A stretch of 64,000 nt of DNA, taken from positions 1 through 64,000 of the forward strand of contig JAPJBO010000905.1 in the NCBI GenBank assembly GCA_030068145.1. The letters are read 5' to 3'. This document shows, piece after piece, positions 23,379 to 35,173 of this stretch (its first letter is position 1; each line of letters starts with the position of its first letter). A program made the translations under genes and the position numbers. This stretch comes from Diplonema papillatum. Taxonomy: Eukaryota > Euglenozoa > Diplonemea > Diplonemida > Diplonemidae. The notes under the pieces are model-generated. The model was given only the letters and a program-made list of their open reading frames with translations. It was not told the origin of the DNA and ran no database searches.

Positions 23379-24583
23379 CAATTGGGGGGAACTCGGGACG
23401 GGGGCAGGTAACTGCAGCCTTTCAGGCGGGAATAAGGAAAATGGAAAGGGTACTGGGGACAATGGCGGCACCGGCAGGTGCGGCGGGGGGCGTTCGATCT
23501 CCCAACGGGGAAAGAGGGAGAATGGGGTACAGGGGTACGGGGTCGCGAGGGGACAGCGAGCGGGGTTTTGGGGTACGGGAAACAACAGGGGTGAACGCGG
23601 CGGTGTCAGAGAGACTCAGGTTAGACGGGCGCCATTCGGGATTGGCGGGGATTCAGGCAAGAGAAAGGGCCTACGGGAGGCTGATGGAGGCTTTGGCGGA
23701 GCTTGGCCTGGGGGCAAAGGGGAACGGCATCGTCACGAGGCAACAGCGAGAGTACCTCGAGGCAGTGCAGGCGCGCGCAGTAGCGGCGACCACGATGGTC
23801 AGGTGGGCGCAACGGTTGGAAAAGCTGGTCGGGGTGAAGAAGAGGTTTCCTGGGGCGGGATTGCACGACTGGGTCGGGGTGTACCTGGCAGAATCAGCAG
23901 GGGTGAGGCCCTCGACGCAGAGGGACTACGCCCTGTGCCTTCGGTCGGTGTTCCAGAGATGGGCGCCGCACGTGCGGCTGGGAATCTTGGAGGCGCACGT
24001 AGCGGGTCTGACGGCGTTGGGAGCCGATGTGCCAACAAGGCAGGCTGCGCCGGTGGAACCGAAGCACTGGGAACTGTTGCGGAGGGCGCTGAGTCCAGAG
24101 CAGATGGCGTTTTGCTGCGTTCAGCACTTGTTGGGGCTTCGCTGGGAGGGCGTGTCGCGGCTGGAAGATCTGAAGGTTGTGCAGAGAGAAGCGGACGTGC
24201 TCAAGCTGACGGTGGTGCAGAGGGAGTCGAAGACGGAGAACCGGCCCACAAGACGAAACGTGTGCTTGAGGGGCGTGTTTCGGCAGGACGTGGAAAGGTT
24301 TGTCGCCGGAAGGTCGAGCATCGACGGGCCGGTGTTCAACGTCGCGTACAAGCCCCTGCTCGCGCGGCTGAAGCAAGTGGGTGTGACAACCCACGCGTTC
24401 AAGCGGGGGTACGCCCATGCGATCGACGACATGGGAGTGGACGATGCGAGGCTGCAGCGGCTCACGGGACATCGACAGTTCAAGAACGTCGAGACGTACC
24501 TCGGGCTGGAACGAGCAGCAGAGCGACGAGAAAGAGGGGCAGGCGTGGAGGACGTCGTACGGCGGCTGCAGGATGTGCAATAG
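23243..24583 (+). CDS. tyrosine recombinase/integrase of YR retroelement
   Basis: Overlaps the gag end in a different frame; ATG 23243 is the first good start, and a later one (MERVLGTMAAPAG, about 23441) is possible. The catalytic domain occupies the last 250 residues. GLRWEGVSRLEDL holds the first conserved arginine. ESKTENRPTRR follows, then THAFKRGYAHAIDDMG (box II, HxxK-R rather than the usual HxxR), then LTGHRQFKNVETYL with the second histidine and the nucleophilic tyrosine. An SAM-like N-terminal core-binding segment (QQREYLEAVQARAVAATTM to LCLRSVFQRW) precedes it. Such enzymes integrate a circular DNA intermediate by site-specific strand exchange, without target-site duplication. This is the only recombinase in the window; the frame is intact, so it may act on the other cassettes. 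Confidence 0.85.
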   Translation: MEQEHVRAAGNRGEDWVPDGGVSSGWNGVPDGGFSPGRNGERKEVTIGGNSGRGQVTAAFQAGIRKMERVLGTMAAPAGAAGGVRSPNGERGRMGYRGTGSRGDSERGFGVRETTGVNAAVSERLRLDGRHSGLAGIQARERAYGRLMEALAELGLGAKGNGIVTRQQREYLEAVQARAVAATTMVRWAQRLEKLVGVKKRFPGAGLHDWVGVYLAESAGVRPSTQRDYALCLRSVFQRWAPHVRLGILEAHVAGLTALGADVPTRQAAPVEPKHWELLRRALSPEQMAFCCVQHLLGLRWEGVSRLEDLKVVQREADVLKLTVVQRESKTENRPTRRNVCLRGVFRQDVERFVAGRSSIDGPVFNVAYKPLLARLKQVGVTTHAFKRGYAHAIDDMGVDDARLQRLTGHRQFKNVETYLGLERAAERRERGAGVEDVVRRLQDVQ

Positions 24584-24687
24584 GGGATGACGCCAAGGCG
24601 CGCGGGCGCCCGGGATCGCCTAGAAAGTCTAGAAGCGGTACGGGTATGCGCAGCGCCAGGAGGCGGGGTCGAAGGTCGAAGTGGAGG

Positions 24688-25044
24688 ATGGTGCTCAGGA
24701 TCGTGGCAGATTCTGGGTACCCGTATACGGATTTGGCACCCTACCCTGGAGAGGTGGGGGGCGGTGGATCAGATGGTCCCATGGACGAGATTGTGGCCGC
24801 GACGGTGGACATGGCGAAGGTGGAGAGCTGGCAGGCGGGGACGGAGGTGTCAGACGTGCGAAGGGTTTTGGGCAGAGAGGGTTTCGAAGAGATGTTCACG
24901 GACGAACGAAGGTTGAGGAGGTTGCCGGGCCCGAAGTCGACGCTGACAGCAGAACAGGTCCGGCAGCTCGAGGAAATGGGGGTCATCAGGGCGAGGCGGC
25001 GAACGGAGAACGCGGTCAGGCACGTATGCAAGGCATTTACGGGT
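24688..25044 (+). pseudogene. N-terminal (pre-RT) part of an RT ORF, truncated
   Basis: Open from ATG 24688 (MVLRIVADSGYPYTDLAPYP). PKSTLTAEQVRQLEEMGVIR resembles the segment that precedes RT motif 1 in retroelement polymerases. It stops being RT-like exactly at the 16-bp repeat at 25045, so the palm, fingers and RNase H are missing. This places RT downstream of the recombinase in the ancestral element. Confidence 0.6.

Positions 25045-25572
<528 letters not shown>

Positions 25573-25604
<32 letters not shown>
25573..25604. repeat. (GA)n joint R4 to R5
   Basis: About 32 bp of GA; R4 always meets R5 here, at 40787 and (with a degraded R4) at 57624. Confidence 0.9.
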
Positions 25605-25608
<4 letters not shown>

Positions 25609-25737
25609 AATAGAGCATCTATTTGTTATCGGAAAGTAGGTGCGAGATCAGGCAAACCTTGTGCGCTAGCTTCGTTTAACCGTGAATCTAATAATCAGGG
25701 CTTACCCCACGTTCTCGCTTTCATTTTATTTCCATTC
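25605..25737. repeat. cassette R5, solo copy
   Basis: 'tttgaatagagcatctattt' to 'cattttatttccattc', with a one-base variant of the 20-bp core at 25707-25726. It keeps the sequence found left of the RT module, but GA and not RT follows. Confidence 0.85.
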
Positions 25738-27055
25738 GAGAGAGAGAGAGAGACGAGTTAGAGTGCAGGGACCATCTCTCCGGGGAGTCTCCTCACTTCT
25801 CTTCGCACTGCTACGGCGGGCGTAAGTCGCTCCGGAGGCACGCTGCAGGTTGCGGCTCTGCTACAGTGAGTGGCGGCACCGGAGTTGGTGCTGCAGCGGG
25901 CGCTCTGGCCGGCGGGTGAGCTCGTCTCGCGGGGGATCGCCGCCTTGTAACGCTGCGGGCCCTCTTCTTCCTCGCGCGGCCTACGGCGGCGGCTAACACC
26001 TTGATGGGAAACTTCAGCTTCCATTGAGCGAAGGCTACGTCCTGAGGGTACACGGGTTTGGCGTCAATTCAGCTGTCCTTGGAGCAAACTGCTACTATGC
26101 CGTTTAGCATCGCCTCTGTCCTCCGTCCAGCTGCAAAACGTGGACGGTGTGTGAATCCCGGCATTGCCGGCGCACCCAGGCAGCGTAAAGAGCATACACC
26201 CTGACGCCACTTCCCGGGGAAGGCTGAGGCTCCCGTGTCAGCAAACCTTAGGTCGTTGATGGCTCGTGTTAGATATCCTATCTGCAACCCTTTTTCGGCA
26301 AACGTTTCCCAGAAAGAAATCAATAGGTTGGCTTCTGCGGCTCGGGCGCATCAGGTGCGTCAGGACGGTGGACGGTATGAAGAGGCACTGTATCCTGGGC
26401 AGAGATACCCTGGCAGAACACGGAAAGGTACACGCAGAGCGCAGGGGAGACGGGGAGAGACTAGGAAATTTCGATGTCAAAAAGTGGTACCCATCGGACG
26501 AGGAAAGGGGGCGACGGGCCCAGAAGTGGTCCACCTTAGCGGAACAGGAGGGTCAGGCGGGACGAGGAGGGAGGAGCTCGAAGAGGAACAACACCCAGGG
26601 CAAGGAAGTGTCACGAGGCGCGCCAGAGGCAGAGGGCGAACCAGGACACGAAAGGCGGAGCAGCGCACACGAGGACGACCGGCTCTGAAGAGGCCGGCCG
26701 CAAGCGGCGCGAGCAGCACGGAGTGCCAAGCAACGTAAGAAGGAAGACGAGGAGATTCAGATGGCACAGCAGGCCGACGGACCACAGAGGCGAAAGGCAG
26801 AACAGGGAAGGCAGGCGCGGTCGGTACGAGAAGCGGCAATCGCGGATAAGGCAACCAGTACAGAGCAGTCCACCCGCAGACGAGCAGTGAAGCGGCCCGC
26901 ATCGCAGGTGGCACAACCGGAAGAAGCCTGAGGTAATGCAAAACGAAGGAGAAGCGCGAAGCGACCAGCCCGGACGGACCAGCAAGACGCAAGACCAAGC
27001 GATCAAGAGAAGGAGGGGGACCCAGAGACCCGGGCTAAGTAGCCTGGAACTAGTG
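25738..27055 (+). mobile_element. LINE-related fragment following (GA)n
   Basis: Opens with a GA tract (25738-25753) and 'gagtgcagggaccat', then 'ctacggcgggcgtaagtcgct', shared with 60541-60660 and loosely with bases 30-60. Positions 25940-26150 resemble 44500-44710 (both contain 'cttgatgggaaacttcagctt' -like sequence), which precedes LINE copy 2. An open frame at 26235-26738 (167 codons) is basic and R/G/E-rich, as in some LINE ORF1 products, but no motif was found. The end (26935-27055) matches the R13 repeat at 36.87-37.44 kb. Confidence 0.45.
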
Positions 27056-27396
27056 TGATGAATCTTTCTTGGCAGGGGCTCACGCACACAATGTTCAACA
27101 TATATGCACGAACTACGCAACGACGACGGGGGTTTCGGGGGGTACCGATATTCGCATGGGAGTACGCGCGACCCTTCACCAACCAATTCTCCTTCGGCTC
27201 TTTACAAACTTGTCATACACTGCACCACCAAAGTAGAAGTGACACGCAACCCCCTCAAGGAGGTTGAAGTGTGGCAAAAAAGAGTAGGCGTGTGTTTGTT
27301 TGTACGTGCCGGGGGGAGGATTAGCCTTGTGTGAGTGAACGTGATAGTTTAGGTATCTTTTCCCAAACACGCTGCCAGCGCTCTCGTTCTTACAAA
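27056..27396. other. intergenic, no gene
   Basis: Short AT-richer stretch between the LINE fragment and the coiled-coil gene stop; no supported feature. Confidence 0.4.
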
Positions 27397-29869
27397 TCAA
27401 TTGTCAACACGAAAAACGTAGTTCGCAGTGGTGTGAAAGAAGCCCATACTCGCCTCAACGGCGCCCAACAGGGCTCCGGAGTCCTTGAGCATCTCGATGA
27501 TGCGGTCTCTGTCCCAGCCGGTGCTCGTGTCGTCGTAGTCTCTGCGGGGCCGCTTGTGCTTGTCTATGCCGGAAACCGTGAAGTCGGGCAGGTCGTTCAC
27601 GATCCTTTTGACGTTGTCCGCCTGCGGCACGTCCTCCGGCGCGATCTCCACCTCGCCCGCCGCCCACGTCCGCATGTTCCTACGAACGCTGACGTAGAAA
27701 GCGACCAGGTCCTTGTAGAACACGCGCTGCTTCTGCGCGAGGGCCGCGGTGTCCGCCGCGATGTTGCTCACGGTCTTGATGGTCAGGGGCGAATCTTGGG
27801 TCTGCGACGCGGCGGTGTCGGCTGCCAGGGCCTTCAGCTCCAAAAGCTCGGTGCGCGCGCTGCGCAATTGGCGCTGGAGGGTGTCTTGCTCCGCGGAGGC
27901 CTTTTTCAGCCGCTCGTTGAGTGTGTCGACCTTCAGCTGCAGCCCGGCGTCGGAGGCGTCCGCCGCCGGCGCGTTGGACTTCGGCTTGCTCTCCGTGAAC
28001 TTCATGCCTTGCACGTGCGACTTGCGCAGGATGTCGTTAATGCGGTCCTCCTGCCTCTTCAGCATGAACTTCGCCTGCACCAACTGCCCGTAGAACCCTA
28101 TCCGCCTCACTGAGCGGCCCAGCGAGTCAGGCGACAGGTTGTCGCCGTCACTGCGCGCCTCTTCCTGTATCATCGTCGCAACCCTGTGAAATTGGTGAAT
28201 TCTGCTTTGTGAACATGCGTACATTGGCAACGGAAGGCGGTGCTCCCTCTTTTTTGGACTAGTTTGGTGTGATCTGGTGGCCTAACTTGGGAAGTTCACG
28301 GGAAGTACTAAATGCAAAAAAATGCCAGAAATCGCCATTTGTGGGGTGTACTTGGGAAGTGTACTTCGAAGCCCTTAGTAGGTTCATGGGAAGTTAAGTT
28401 TTCTGCTGTAGATCACACCATAGTTTTGAGGTTTCACAGGCGAGAGTCGAAAGGTAACGGGGGAGAGGAAGAAATGCGTAGTTTTGTTTTATTCTTTTAC
28501 TTGTTAGTTGTCGACAACTCTTTTTGTATTGAGGTGTCATTCAGATGTAAATCCAAAGCCGCCCACGTTAAATTTTGTTAAGCAGCGGCTGCCAAAACTT
28601 GCCGTGACACCTATGATCAAAGTAAAGGAGGAAAGGAGAAAATGTTTCTAAAAGAAAAGGGGCAGGTTGTATTTTTGGAAAGGGGGGTGGACCGCCATCT
28701 ACGTGACTGGTCGTTCTCATTCGGGGTGATGAGTAAGGGAGTTCCGACGAAAATCTCCCGACTCGTATGTTCACCGGGTTTCGCTGTTCGGGCAGAATCC
28801 TGCCTCTCATGTGTTTGTTATGCTAGCAACAAGCGCGGGAATGCAGAAATCTGGTGAATTCTCTCTTTTTGTTTCCACTCATTCTTTCGCAGTCTACTAC
28901 CTCTATGTGATTTTGGACTTTGTAGTGCCGTAGAGTGGTTCTTCTTTCTCGGGCGATCAATGATACGGATTGAACACTCAACGAAAGGGGTTCGTTCTCA
29001 GTAGTTACATGGGCAGACGTGTTCCGGAAGTGTTTCCCTTTACTACAACGGCACTCATTTCGACGGAGGCTGGGAAGAAATGTGAAACGATACAACTACA
29101 TTGTAACAAAGTGGGTCTTTTGTTGAACTCTTACGCCCGCCACTATCCACATTTACCTGTGCTTCGTGTGGTCTACAGCACATTTACCTCCTTTGAGATT
29201 TGGAATTTTGTTGCGATGGAGAGCCATCGGCATGCGATGACTCTGCCGATGAGTACCACACTATTTGAGATTTCGCAACTGACGGTCTCCTCAAGTATTT
29301 CCTACAAGCAGGTGCTTATACAAAACAAGAATGGAGACGCCGCCCCGAGTTCGGGGCGGAGAAAGTGTGAGCGCGTACCGATCCTGCGACGCGGCGTGGC
29401 GGGTGCTCTCTTCGTAGTTCCGCTCCATCTCGCGGTGGCTCAGCAGGGCGTCGTCGTGGTCGGTCTGCATGATCAGCCCCTCGTTTTTGAGCTGCGCGAC
29501 GACCTCGTCCCGTCCCTCGCGGATGGCCTGCAGCTCCTTCGCGTCGAGTTCGTACGGCCCCCTCCGAACCGTTTGGCACCCCACAGCGATTAGCCCGCCG
29601 GAACTCGCGTTGTTGATGTCAAAGCTGCTGTTCCGCCCGCCGGGGCCAGCGTCCTTCTTACCGGCCGGCGGCTTGTTCTTCATCGCCCGCAGGATGTCGA
29701 GGGCCGAGTACTTAGAAGGCGACTTCGGCGTCGCCGGGCTTGTCGGCTCGCCTGGCTCGCTCCTGACGGCATTCAGCCCCCGCGGCAGCCCGTTGTGCAC
29801 GATGCTCTTCAGCCGCAGCCCGGACCGTGCCCCGCCGTTGCTGCCGCCGGGGCTGGGCGGCGAGAGCAT
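27397..29869 (-). CDS. coiled-coil protein, 2 exons
   Basis: Exons 29379-29869 and 27397-28183 are joined across a 1195-nt GT-AG intron; the donor ATCG/GTACGC and acceptor TTTCACAG/GG keep phase, giving 425 residues. The first exon is G/S/P-rich with a helical segment (DAKELQAIREGRDEVVAQLK). The second begins VATMIQEEARSDGDNLSP and carries a longer coiled coil (LQLKVDTLNERLKKASAEQD and TLQRQLRSARTELLELK), a short IKTVSNIAADTAAL helix, and a C-terminal globular-looking part (VFYKDLVAFYVSVRRNMRTW). No enzymatic motif is seen; a structural or scaffold role is only inferred. The start ATG at 29869 follows a CT-rich minisatellite, and a further 5' exon cannot be excluded. Confidence 0.7.
29101..29330. 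repeat. R16 copy inside coiled-coil gene intron
   Basis: Longest R16 copy, with a 60-bp internal segment (around 29210-29260) absent from the shorter copies. Confidence 0.65.
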
Positions 29870-29904
29870 CGTTTTCGAGCTCACCCGAAACTCCCCTTCC
29901 CCCC

Positions 29905-30050
29905 CACCTGGGCCCCCTTCCTTCCTCCTCTCTCTCTCTCTCTCCCTCTCCCCCCACCTGGGCCCCCTTCCTTCCTCCTCTCTCTCTCTCTCCCTCTCCC
30001 CCCACCTGGGCCCCCTTCCTTCCTCCTCTCTCTCTCCCCCTCTCCCACCA
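29905..30050. repeat. CT-rich minisatellite, period about 48-50 bp
   Basis: Three units of CACCTGGGCCCCCTTCCTTC plus a CT run start at 29905, 29955 and 30003, followed by a broken fourth. It lies 35 bp upstream of the presumed ATG of the coiled-coil gene. Confidence 0.9.
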
Positions 30051-32847
30051 CACCTGGGTGTTCTTCCTCCTGGAAAAGGCTGCAATCTCGGAGGTGCGCG
30101 TGTTTGTCAGAATTCGTGTATGGGGAACCCTGCACGCGCTGTCCGGAGCTCTAGCCTCGTTTGACAATGGCACCCCTCTTCGTGTCCCGTGTGCTGCTGG
30201 TTACAACATGTATCCGCAGGGGGTGACGCCTTCTTGTGCACGCGGAGCACTTCGGTTTCGTGCTTGTGGACGTGTGGTTTCGGTTCTCTCGGTAACTCCC
30301 TGTCGCGGAGTATAGCACGGGCGTTCAGCCTTTCTCGTGTCCCGGCTGAAGTGTTCATCGGGGGGACACAAATTCTGGGGCCTCTTCTGAGCCCTCTTCC
30401 GACTCGCTCGCACGGAGGAAGAGCGCAAATCACCCGCGGTGTGCACGTGCTTAAGCGTGGCTTGAAGTGGTAACGTCTGAGCGAAGTCCAGCCCCATAGT
30501 TCGGTGTTCCGCCATGGTGCGTGGGTTGGTGCGTGGGGCGGATCCTTCGGTCGGATATAGCAGCTTGTCAGCTCCGCTTGAACCGATCGTCGGCCCCGCG
30601 GCAACAGCTGCATGTCTTGCGCAAGCGGCACTAGTAAGCTCTCCCTGTGCAATGAGCTAGCCTGGCTAGCTGTTCCAAACTCTTGTATCACGCGCCCGTC
30701 AATGTCGGCAGTCGCCACCTGGGTCGCAGTTTCAAGTCCTGTTCCGGACTCCCGCACACGGGACTGTGGTGGACGTAAACACTTGCCGTCCAACGAAGCG
30801 GCTATGCTGCCGACCGCTGCTCCCCGATGAATGCGGGTCAGAAAGATGGCTTTAGGGGGTCCTAACCTCGTCGCTATACTTGGGCTCAGGTGCTGGCTGA
30901 GTGCACAAACAAAGGAAATGGATCGTTTTGCTGAACGCTTCGTGTTAAAAGAGGCGCGCCGCTGCTGGCACCCGTCGTCGAGGAAAAGAAGCGCCTGCTC
31001 CTGTTCCGCTCGACTGGGCGGGTGCAAGATAGGTAAAGTCGGAATTATTTGGACGCAAGGAATAGTTGAGTCGTAGCTCTTGAAAATGACGTGTGCGAAG
31101 GACCTGTTTTGTATTTTTACATGGCAGGTTCCAACGCTGCCAACTTTCTCTTTTGTACTGACATGTCCACAGCGTGGTATGTTGTTCCACAAAAAGAAGG
31201 GTGGGTTTTATTAGAGTTAAAGTTATTCTTCGCTTCTTCTCACGAACGGGGGGGTCGGTACTGCCTTTGGCTTTGTAGGTTCTCCCGACTCCCAAATCGT
31301 GGTTAGCACAAACCCACGAGGTCTAGTCAACTACTCCCTGCAGTATTAGCATACTTTCAAGAAAAAACCTTCTAGCATTTGGTGATGAGAAATAGGCGGA
31401 TCATCATCAGCGCGTTTGCAATAGCGATAGGACAGCGGCAATGCGAGTGAGCCTGGTTTGGCAAGCCACCATGCGGGAGACGCCCGGCAGACAATAACCC
31501 ACTGCTGCACACGCCGCAGTGAGTTACAGCCACAATCAACAGCGTGTGTGGCACGTAGGTCATTTCCTCGTACGGGGACAATTCTTCCCTCCCAACGTGT
31601 ATACAAAAGGGACAAAACGACGTGAAAACTGGGAAGTCGAGTACAAATCTTCTTAGAAAAAACAGAACCCCACACTCCAGCTCCAGAAAGTTGGAGCTAC
31701 ATCTTTTTTTGCGGAAAGGCACCCGCTTTTGGGGGAGCGGGGGAAAGTCGTAGTTTAGCGTTTGGGCAGAAATCCTGCCTCTCATCATGCGTTTTTCATG
31801 CCGGGGATAGTCTTCTTCGCGGAAATGCAGAGTTTCGTTTTGCTTCTTTTCGTTTTCCTCTTTCTTCCTTTCGTGGTCAACAACTTCTTTCTCTACCCAT
31901 TGGTGGCTCTGGAGTTTGGGGTACCGAAGAGTAGTCCTTCTTCATGGGGTATGAACAGGGCACAGCTCAAGCCTCAATCAGTTTGCTACGAATCCGGAAA
32001 TGTGGCACAAGCTGCATGGGGACAGCAGATACGGCTCCAGGAAAGGGTGAAACGTGGCTTTTTTGCAACTACGGGGGGAGAAATCGTCGTTCACTGCATA
32101 GGGTGAGCCGTAGCTTGAAGCTACGGGGGAGAAATCATCGTTTACTGCATATGTACACTCAAAGCACTGCCTCTCATGCATGGTCGATGCTAGCCTTCTT
32201 TGAAGAAAAATGTGATGATACCAACAATAGGGAGTCCGGTAGCAAGGCACGCCGCGCAACAGACTGGGACCCTTCGTTTCTCTCTTTTTCACAGCGGCGC
32301 AATGCGCACCGTCTGTTCTTCGTTTTTTTGTTGCTGGACTGGAATTGCCCGCCTCAAAGCTGCCACCGACGAGCTTGCTCGGGCGTGCAGGATTGCCGGA
32401 TGGGATGCGTGAACATTCCGCGACGCGGATGCAGAGATCTGAAGTTGTGACACGTTGACGCCTGTTGCTCATGTCCACAGGTCCCGGATGATGCAAGTCG
32501 TCTCTGTTTTGAAGCAGTGTTGACCCTTGAAACGCCGCTTTTTGTCCCCGAACATACTCCGCGGGGCGCCAGGGTTTGGTTTCCAGCAACAGAAGCAAGA
32601 CGACCACAAAATGCGTCGTTTCTCACATGTTGGACGCTTCACGCCCATTGAACCCAAGATGTAGGTGTGTTTCGCGTGGGGCACACAGCACGTCTTCCTG
32701 TTTGCGTGACTTGCAACTGGCGGCTCTTCGTAGTAAGCAGGCGTTTACTTCAAAACAAAATCCAACGCGAAACACAGAAGTGTTGACAGTGACCGCAGCA
32801 CAAGACCGACCACCGTGAGGATGTGCACCCCCCAGCGCGCCACCGCA
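30051..32847. other. intergenic, repeats; one doubtful ORF
   Basis: A 361-codon open frame on the minus strand (30107-31192) has no recognisable domain and unusual composition, so it is not called as a gene. R10 (31223-31345), a repeat shared with 28.76-28.96 kb (31740-31960) and an R16 copy (32622-32745) lie here. Confidence 0.4.
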
Positions 32848-35115
32848 TCAGAAAGAGAATCTTTGCGTCGGCTTCCAACCCAACTTCTCGAGGTTGGGCA
32901 GGCACGCGAACTTCAGCATCGGCGGGGGCCCACACATCAGCGCCATCGCGTCCTGTGTGTTGTTGTGTTTCCGACGTTGTTGAGAATTCTCCGTCCGTCT
33001 ACTAGTAGCCCTCGCGCCGAACGGCGTCTCCTTCTGCTCGTGAAACTCCGGGCCTTCGGAGTCTCCGAGTAAATAGGGAGATCCCTTGTACTTTTTATGG
33101 CAGAAACGCACGTGATTTGCTGCCCTTATCATCCTCCACTACTACCTCCAGCAGACGCAGAGCGGTTACTTCTTCTTTCGCTCACCAACCCGAAGCATTG
33201 GCTTGATCCTGTAGGGCCGACGCGACCGAAGGCATGGGTTTCTTCGCTTGCGGCGGTAATCGGGCCTGCCGAGAGTCCTCTTCTGCACGGCTTCTGCTCA
33301 GCACCACACGCTACATGAACCACACGGCACCTTCCCACGGGGGCTGGGCTACTCTGCTGCCGGCCCTACCAGGCTGCCGTCGCTTTTTCTCGTCGGTTCA
33401 AGGGGTGCTCGTCAGCCCCCTCGAAAACACCATCTTCCACCCTTTTCTGTCATTTCTTCGTTGTTCGTGGGGCGCCATTTTACTGGGACACACCTCGGAA
33501 ACTTGCAGACCATTTCAAAGGTGCGGCTGACATGAGTGGGTTCTTTGGATGCGACACCTCCAGTTCTGTTCAGTGCGCAGCACAGTAACTGCTTGCAGAA
33601 AATTGGCGTTCGTGACATGTTGTCAAATTGGGAGGGAACGAACACACCTCTTTCGGTCCCAGGTGCTGTGTCATCATGTCAGCGGTGATAAAACCCGCGC
33701 CTTGCTGCCAGTCCGAGGGTGGCTTGTCGAGAGTGTACCTGCAGCGATGTACGTTTTTTGGCAAGTGGGGAAACAATAGGCGGCAGCTACAGAGAACTGG
33801 CAGTCGAACTCGACGTTTCTCTCGAAACACTTCTTGAAAAGCGTTGACATACTGTAAACCAGTATGGCATGGCCAGAACCCGAAAGGATCAGTCTTGATA
33901 ATCTGTCGTAACAGTTCCTGAAGCCACCTTTTTTGATACAGTTCTATTCCTAAAGCCATCTTTTGATACAATTCTATTCCTGAAGCCACCTTTTGATACA
34001 GTTCTATTCCTGAAGCCGCCTTTTGATACAGTTCTAAAGGCTGCAGTGTGCTGCCGAAACAGCTCTAGGAAAGAGTGTTGGTGGCGCCAGAACGGTTCTC
34101 GAAAGGTCGTCACGATGTTTTGCCAAAACAGTTTTGAGTGCAGTTTTATTTGATCCACAGTCCAAACTTCAAGAACTGTTTCGGCATCATGCCAAAGTTT
34201 CCAAGAGCCGTTCTGGCACCGCCTACACTGGCGTTTTCGAGAACTGCCCTGACTGGTTTCGAAAACTGCTTCGACAGTACCCGTGACTGGTATTTTCAAG
34301 AACACTCTTCAGGCTGAACTGATAAGAGTTAAAGACATTGTTCGTTGTCATGATGCCGAGCACTGCCGGGTATTGCGTCCGCAAAGCATAAGGTGCTCGA
34401 GCCGCTCCAAAGCCTGAAAAAAAATTGCACACCAGATGCTGATTTGGGACGGCTTGGCCCTCTGCAAGGCTTCCACCTCATCCCTGAGAAGAATGTCCTC
34501 TTCCGACTGGTTCGCGTATATAAGGTGCACCTCCGTTGTGTCGCTGGGGTCGCGAACGATGGCTTCCATGACCTGGTAGATCGGCGTAATCCCCGACCCG
34601 CCGGCCAGCATGGCGAAGGACTTGACCTTGATTCTAGGCGGGAAATCCTTCTTCTCCATTTTCACCTCGCCGCGGCCCAGGTACTCGAACTCGCCCTTCG
34701 GGCCGGCGAACGTCAGCGATTGGTAGATGGACATGCGCTCCAGGTATTGGGTCATTTTTCCGGCGGGGTAGATCTTAACAGCAAGTTCAACAACCCCGAC
34801 GTGCGTTTCGTCGTTGGTGACCGGCGTGTAGGCTCGGGTTACCAGGCGGCCTTGAGGGTCCTTATAGCTGAGAGATACGTGCTTGCCCACTGGCAAACCG
34901 AGCACCTGCTCCTTGCCGGGCAATGCGAACGTGAACACCCGGCTGTTGTGGTTCAGAATGCGCACCTTCGTCAGCTGGAGGGAGATCCGGCCCCCGTTGA
35001 GCGCAGCTTGCCTCTTCTTTTTCTTCTTCCCGCCGGTGCACTGCGTGCCGAGTAGCAGCAGCACACCCACCAGCGCCGCACCTCCTGCTGCGAAGGCCAG
35101 CGTCCGTTGATTCAT
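32848..35115 (-). CDS. NADH-cytochrome b5 reductase, 3 exons
   Basis: Exons 34433-35115, 33648-33738 and 32848-32952 join in phase to 292 residues, the usual length for microsomal cytochrome b5 reductase (CYB5R3-like). An N-terminal membrane anchor (LAFAAGGAALVGVLLLLG) is followed by a lysine-rich linker. The FAD-binding RAYTPV is at 94-99 and GKMTQYL at 119-125. The NADH-binding GGSGITP is at 172-178, and CGPPPM at 265-270 near the end, which closes with FSF as in homologs. Exon 2 supplies YTLDKPPSDWQQGAGFI. The enzyme transfers electrons from NADH through FAD to cytochrome b5 at the ER or outer mitochondrial membrane, for lipid desaturation and similar reactions. Introns of 694 and 695 nt hold repeats. 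The ATG is 12 nt from a (CA)n tract. Confidence 0.95.
33921..34035. repeat. 30-bp minisatellite in b5-reductase intron 1
   Basis: About 3.5 units of CTTTTGATACAGTTCTATTC plus CTGAAGCCAC; period 30-31. Further weak copies of 'ttctcgaaaac' type extend to 34300. Confidence 0.85.
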
Positions 35116-35125
35116 TGTGGTGAAT

Positions 35126-35126
<1 letters not shown>

Positions 35127-35167
<41 letters not shown>
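35127..35167. repeat. (CA)n just upstream of b5-reductase ATG
   Basis: About 40 bp of CA, reading (TG)n on the gene's strand. It lies in the 5' leader or at the end of a leader intron. Confidence 0.95.

Positions 35168-35173
<6 letters not shown>

Noticed and set aside
23287..24580. long frame through the recombinase in another phase
   Set aside because: Low-complexity G/R/A sequence; the real signal is the recombinase frame. Only its last part (24688-25044) is protein-like.
30107..31192. 361-codon open frame on the minus strand
   Set aside because: No domain, irregular composition, no splice context, and the region otherwise looks like repeat-rich intergenic DNA. Length alone is weak evidence at this base composition.
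34420..34433. ultrashort 18-nt intron in the b5-reductase (GTGTGCAATTTTTTTTCAG-like)
   Set aside because: The same donor fits much better with the acceptor at 33739, which restores the conserved WYTLDKPP segment; the short version gives a non-family C-terminus.
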